From contig NZ_FNQY01000001.1 of NCBI RefSeq assembly GCF_900107765.1, positions 186,001 through 250,000 on the forward strand: a stretch of DNA of 64,000 nt, in the 5' to 3' direction. The notes under the pieces were generated by a model, which saw only the letters and a list, made by a program, of their open reading frames with translations, was not told the DNA's origin and ran no database searches. Positions 62,533-64,000 of this stretch are shown here, piece by piece (the stretch's first letter is position 1; the number at the start of each line of letters is the position of its first letter). This DNA is from Arachidicoccus rhizosphaerae. Its GTDB lineage: Bacteria > Bacteroidota > Bacteroidia > Chitinophagales > Chitinophagaceae. The translations under genes were made by a program, and so were the position numbers.

Positions 62533-64000
62533 TTATTTTTTAGAGCTTGAATCAGCCTGACCATTCTTTTTAGCCAGATATGCTCTGATTTGGTCTCCGA
62601 ACTCTTTAGCCTGCGTATTGGTAGGATCCAGAGCATAAATGGAATCGAACATTTTCAGACCATTTTCGTAGTCACCTTTTTCATTGACATAATAGTTTGC
62701 CAGGAAGCTGTACTGACCAATTAAATCATCCTTGTATTTAACGCTGTCTTTCTTCATAAAGGTAATGAAGTCGTTAATCTCAGGGATAGCAGCTGCAGTA
62801 TCCTTAGCCATTAATTTAGATCTGACGGAATATAAATAACCATAAGGTTGTTCAGGATATTTTGTTTTATACTTATGGAACAGAGAATCAGCAGAAGGCC
62901 AGTAATTGGAATCTTGCTGAGCCAGTTCAAACGCAGCATAACCGGCATTGAACATAGCTGTATTATAACCATCTGAAGTACTGTCTTTTTCATCGTACAG
63001 TTTTCTTAACCAATTGTACTTTTCAACTGGTTTATTGGCATTTTCCAGCGCTGTAGCGATAGAATCCGCATAAATTGCTTTTTCTTCAGGGATTGTATCT
63101 AAATCGTAAGCTGTTTTCAGATATTTAACGGCAGTATCCGCCATTTCAGGAACATCTTTGTAGATGAAACCACCAAATGCATAGTCATCAGGCATTAAGT
63201 TAGAGGCAGAAGTATTTGCGAAAAATTTCTTTGCATAAGATACAGCCTGTGCAGTATCACCTAAACGGTGGTAGTTCATTGCCAGCAACAGATTCAGGTG
63301 AGAGAAGTTAGCACAAGAACCAGCTTCCATTTCCTTTCCTTTGTTGATAGATTCCTGGTAACTTCCGGAGCGGAAAAGGTAATCAGCCTGGAAATATTGT
63401 ACGTTACAACCATTATCAGAATTCTTCACATACAGGTCTAAATAAGTCTTAGCCTTGTTGTAATCGGAATTTTTAAAGTAGTTGAAGTAATCCAGATAGA
63501 TGGGAGCGTAAGCCGGGTCAGCGGTAATACCTTTTTTATACCACTCATCCATTACATCAAAGTTATTTTGAGAGTGGAATATCAGCCCCATGCGGTAATA
63601 ACCTAAGGCAAATGCTGGGTCTCTGGTGATGGCATTATTGAAGGCAACAAAGGCGTTACCACCCTGATCACCACCTAATTTAAGGAAGTTGATACCTAAG
63701 AATACACATGGATTAGGGTTTGCTTTATCCAGGTCCATTGCTTTTTGTAAAATCGGAATAACATAAGATGGATCACCCTGGTCTCTGTTACCATAAGCGC
63801 TGGCACGACCAATAGCCGTCATCAGATTAGCCTGGTCTTCATCCTTATGTTTACCTTTAAATTTGGAAGCACCGGCCATTGCTGTTTCGAATTTCTGTTC
63901 TGCAGCCTGCTTGTTTTTATTGATATAATCAATTTCACCCAAACCTACCAGGATCCATGGATCATTCAGGTTTGCATATTTTTGATAAAGAGTATTTGCT
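62533..64000 (-). CDS. TPR-repeat protein, 5' end outside the window
   Basis: The gene enters from the right edge; about 489 residues are visible and the frame stays open to position 64000 (ANTLYQKYANLNDPWILVGLGEID...). The apparent start at 63942 is only an internal TTG. Tetratricopeptide-like repeats run throughout: NPNPCVFLGINFLKLGGDQGGNAFVAFNNAI, PAFALGYYRMGLIFHSQNN, AYAPIYLDYFNYFKNSDYNKAKTYLDLYV, SHLNLLLAMNYHRLGDTAQAVSYAKKFF. The C-terminus is polar (KKNGQADSSSKK). Function is not apparent; such proteins are often envelope-associated scaffolds. Codon use is that of a well expressed gene. Confidence 0.8.
   Translation of the reverse strand, partial: ANTLYQKYANLNDPWILVGLGEIDYINKNKQAAEQKFETAMAGASKFKGKHKDEDQANLMTAIGRASAYGNRDQGDPSYVIPILQKAMDLDKANPNPCVFLGINFLKLGGDQGGNAFVAFNNAITRDPAFALGYYRMGLIFHSQNNFDVMDEWYKKGITADPAYAPIYLDYFNYFKNSDYNKAKTYLDLYVKNSDNGCNVQYFQADYLFRSGSYQESINKGKEMEAGSCANFSHLNLLLAMNYHRLGDTAQAVSYAKKFFANTSASNLMPDDYAFGGFIYKDVPEMADTAVKYLKTAYDLDTIPEEKAIYADSIATALENANKPVEKYNWLRKLYDEKDSTSDGYNTAMFNAGYAAFELAQQDSNYWPSADSLFHKYKTKYPEQPYGYLYSVRSKLMAKDTAAAIPEINDFITFMKKDSVKYKDDLIGQYSFLANYYVNEKGDYENGLKMFDSIYALDPTNTQAKEFGDQIRAYLAKKNGQADSSSKK

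Overview
The window looks like a chromosomal segment of a Bacteroidota bacterium, probably of the Chitinophagaceae or a close relative (inference). The signs are secreted glycoside hydrolases of GH2, GH43, GH92 and GH115, -7 promoter elements of the TAnnTTTG type with few Shine-Dalgarno sites, a FecI-like sigma-factor relic, Bacteroidota-type HemN, QueH and YbeY, and several TTG/GTG starts. There are no rRNA genes and no CRISPR array. Two tRNA genes are present: Leu(GAG) and Glu(TTC).

Layout. 1-13.7 kb: mostly minus-strand carbohydrate genes (GtaA-like partial, galactose mutarotase, GH43, SMP-30, GH92, a secreted TIM-barrel/GATase-like protein of unknown family), plus an LLM oxidoreductase, cardiolipin synthase, a PLP enzyme and an AraC regulator. 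14-18.4 kb: a small secreted protein, a membrane protein, an IS630 relic, and a BlaI/M56-peptidase pair with two palindromic operators. 18.4-24.7 kb: a low-oxygen/nitrite block with a PPOX-like protein, a PAS histidine kinase, a receiver-CRP fusion regulator, copper nitrite reductase NirK, a SUMF1-like protein and a SCO protein. 24.8-30.6 kb: a GH2/GH115 pair for plant glycans. 31.2-37.7 kb: hemN, a phosphoesterase, a sigma-factor pseudogene, queH and an ABC transporter.

The region from 37.7 to 47.0 kb is an accessory island ending near tRNA-Leu. It holds Xre/RES and AbiE toxin-antitoxin loci (the AbiEii toxin is truncated), relics of IS21, an S41 peptidase and an HTH gene, and a complete four-gene His-Xaa-Ser system (hxsA, hxsD, hxsB, hxsC). 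That system is a predicted peptide-modification locus with two radical SAM enzymes acting on a His/Ser-repeat protein; its product is unknown. It is the best candidate for an undescribed biological system here.

47.4-64 kb is core chromosome: acyl-CoA ligase, purD, gapA, an SMR transporter, a lipid kinase, chromate transporter, nadD, feoA, ybeY, mnmG, nadA, nuoA and a TPR protein. Four parS-like palindromes lie between ybeY and mnmG. A gene-free AT-rich stretch at 61.2-61.9 kb carries seven exact DnaA boxes. Together they suggest that the replication origin is in this window.

A regulatory theme connects separate loci. Three 14-bp Fnr/Crp-type palindromes (ATGAT-N4-ATCAT) lie upstream of the PPOX gene, nirK and hemN. 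Each is centred exactly 51.5 bp from a -7-like element, which suggests one low-oxygen/NO regulon, possibly run by the receiver-CRP fusion encoded between them.
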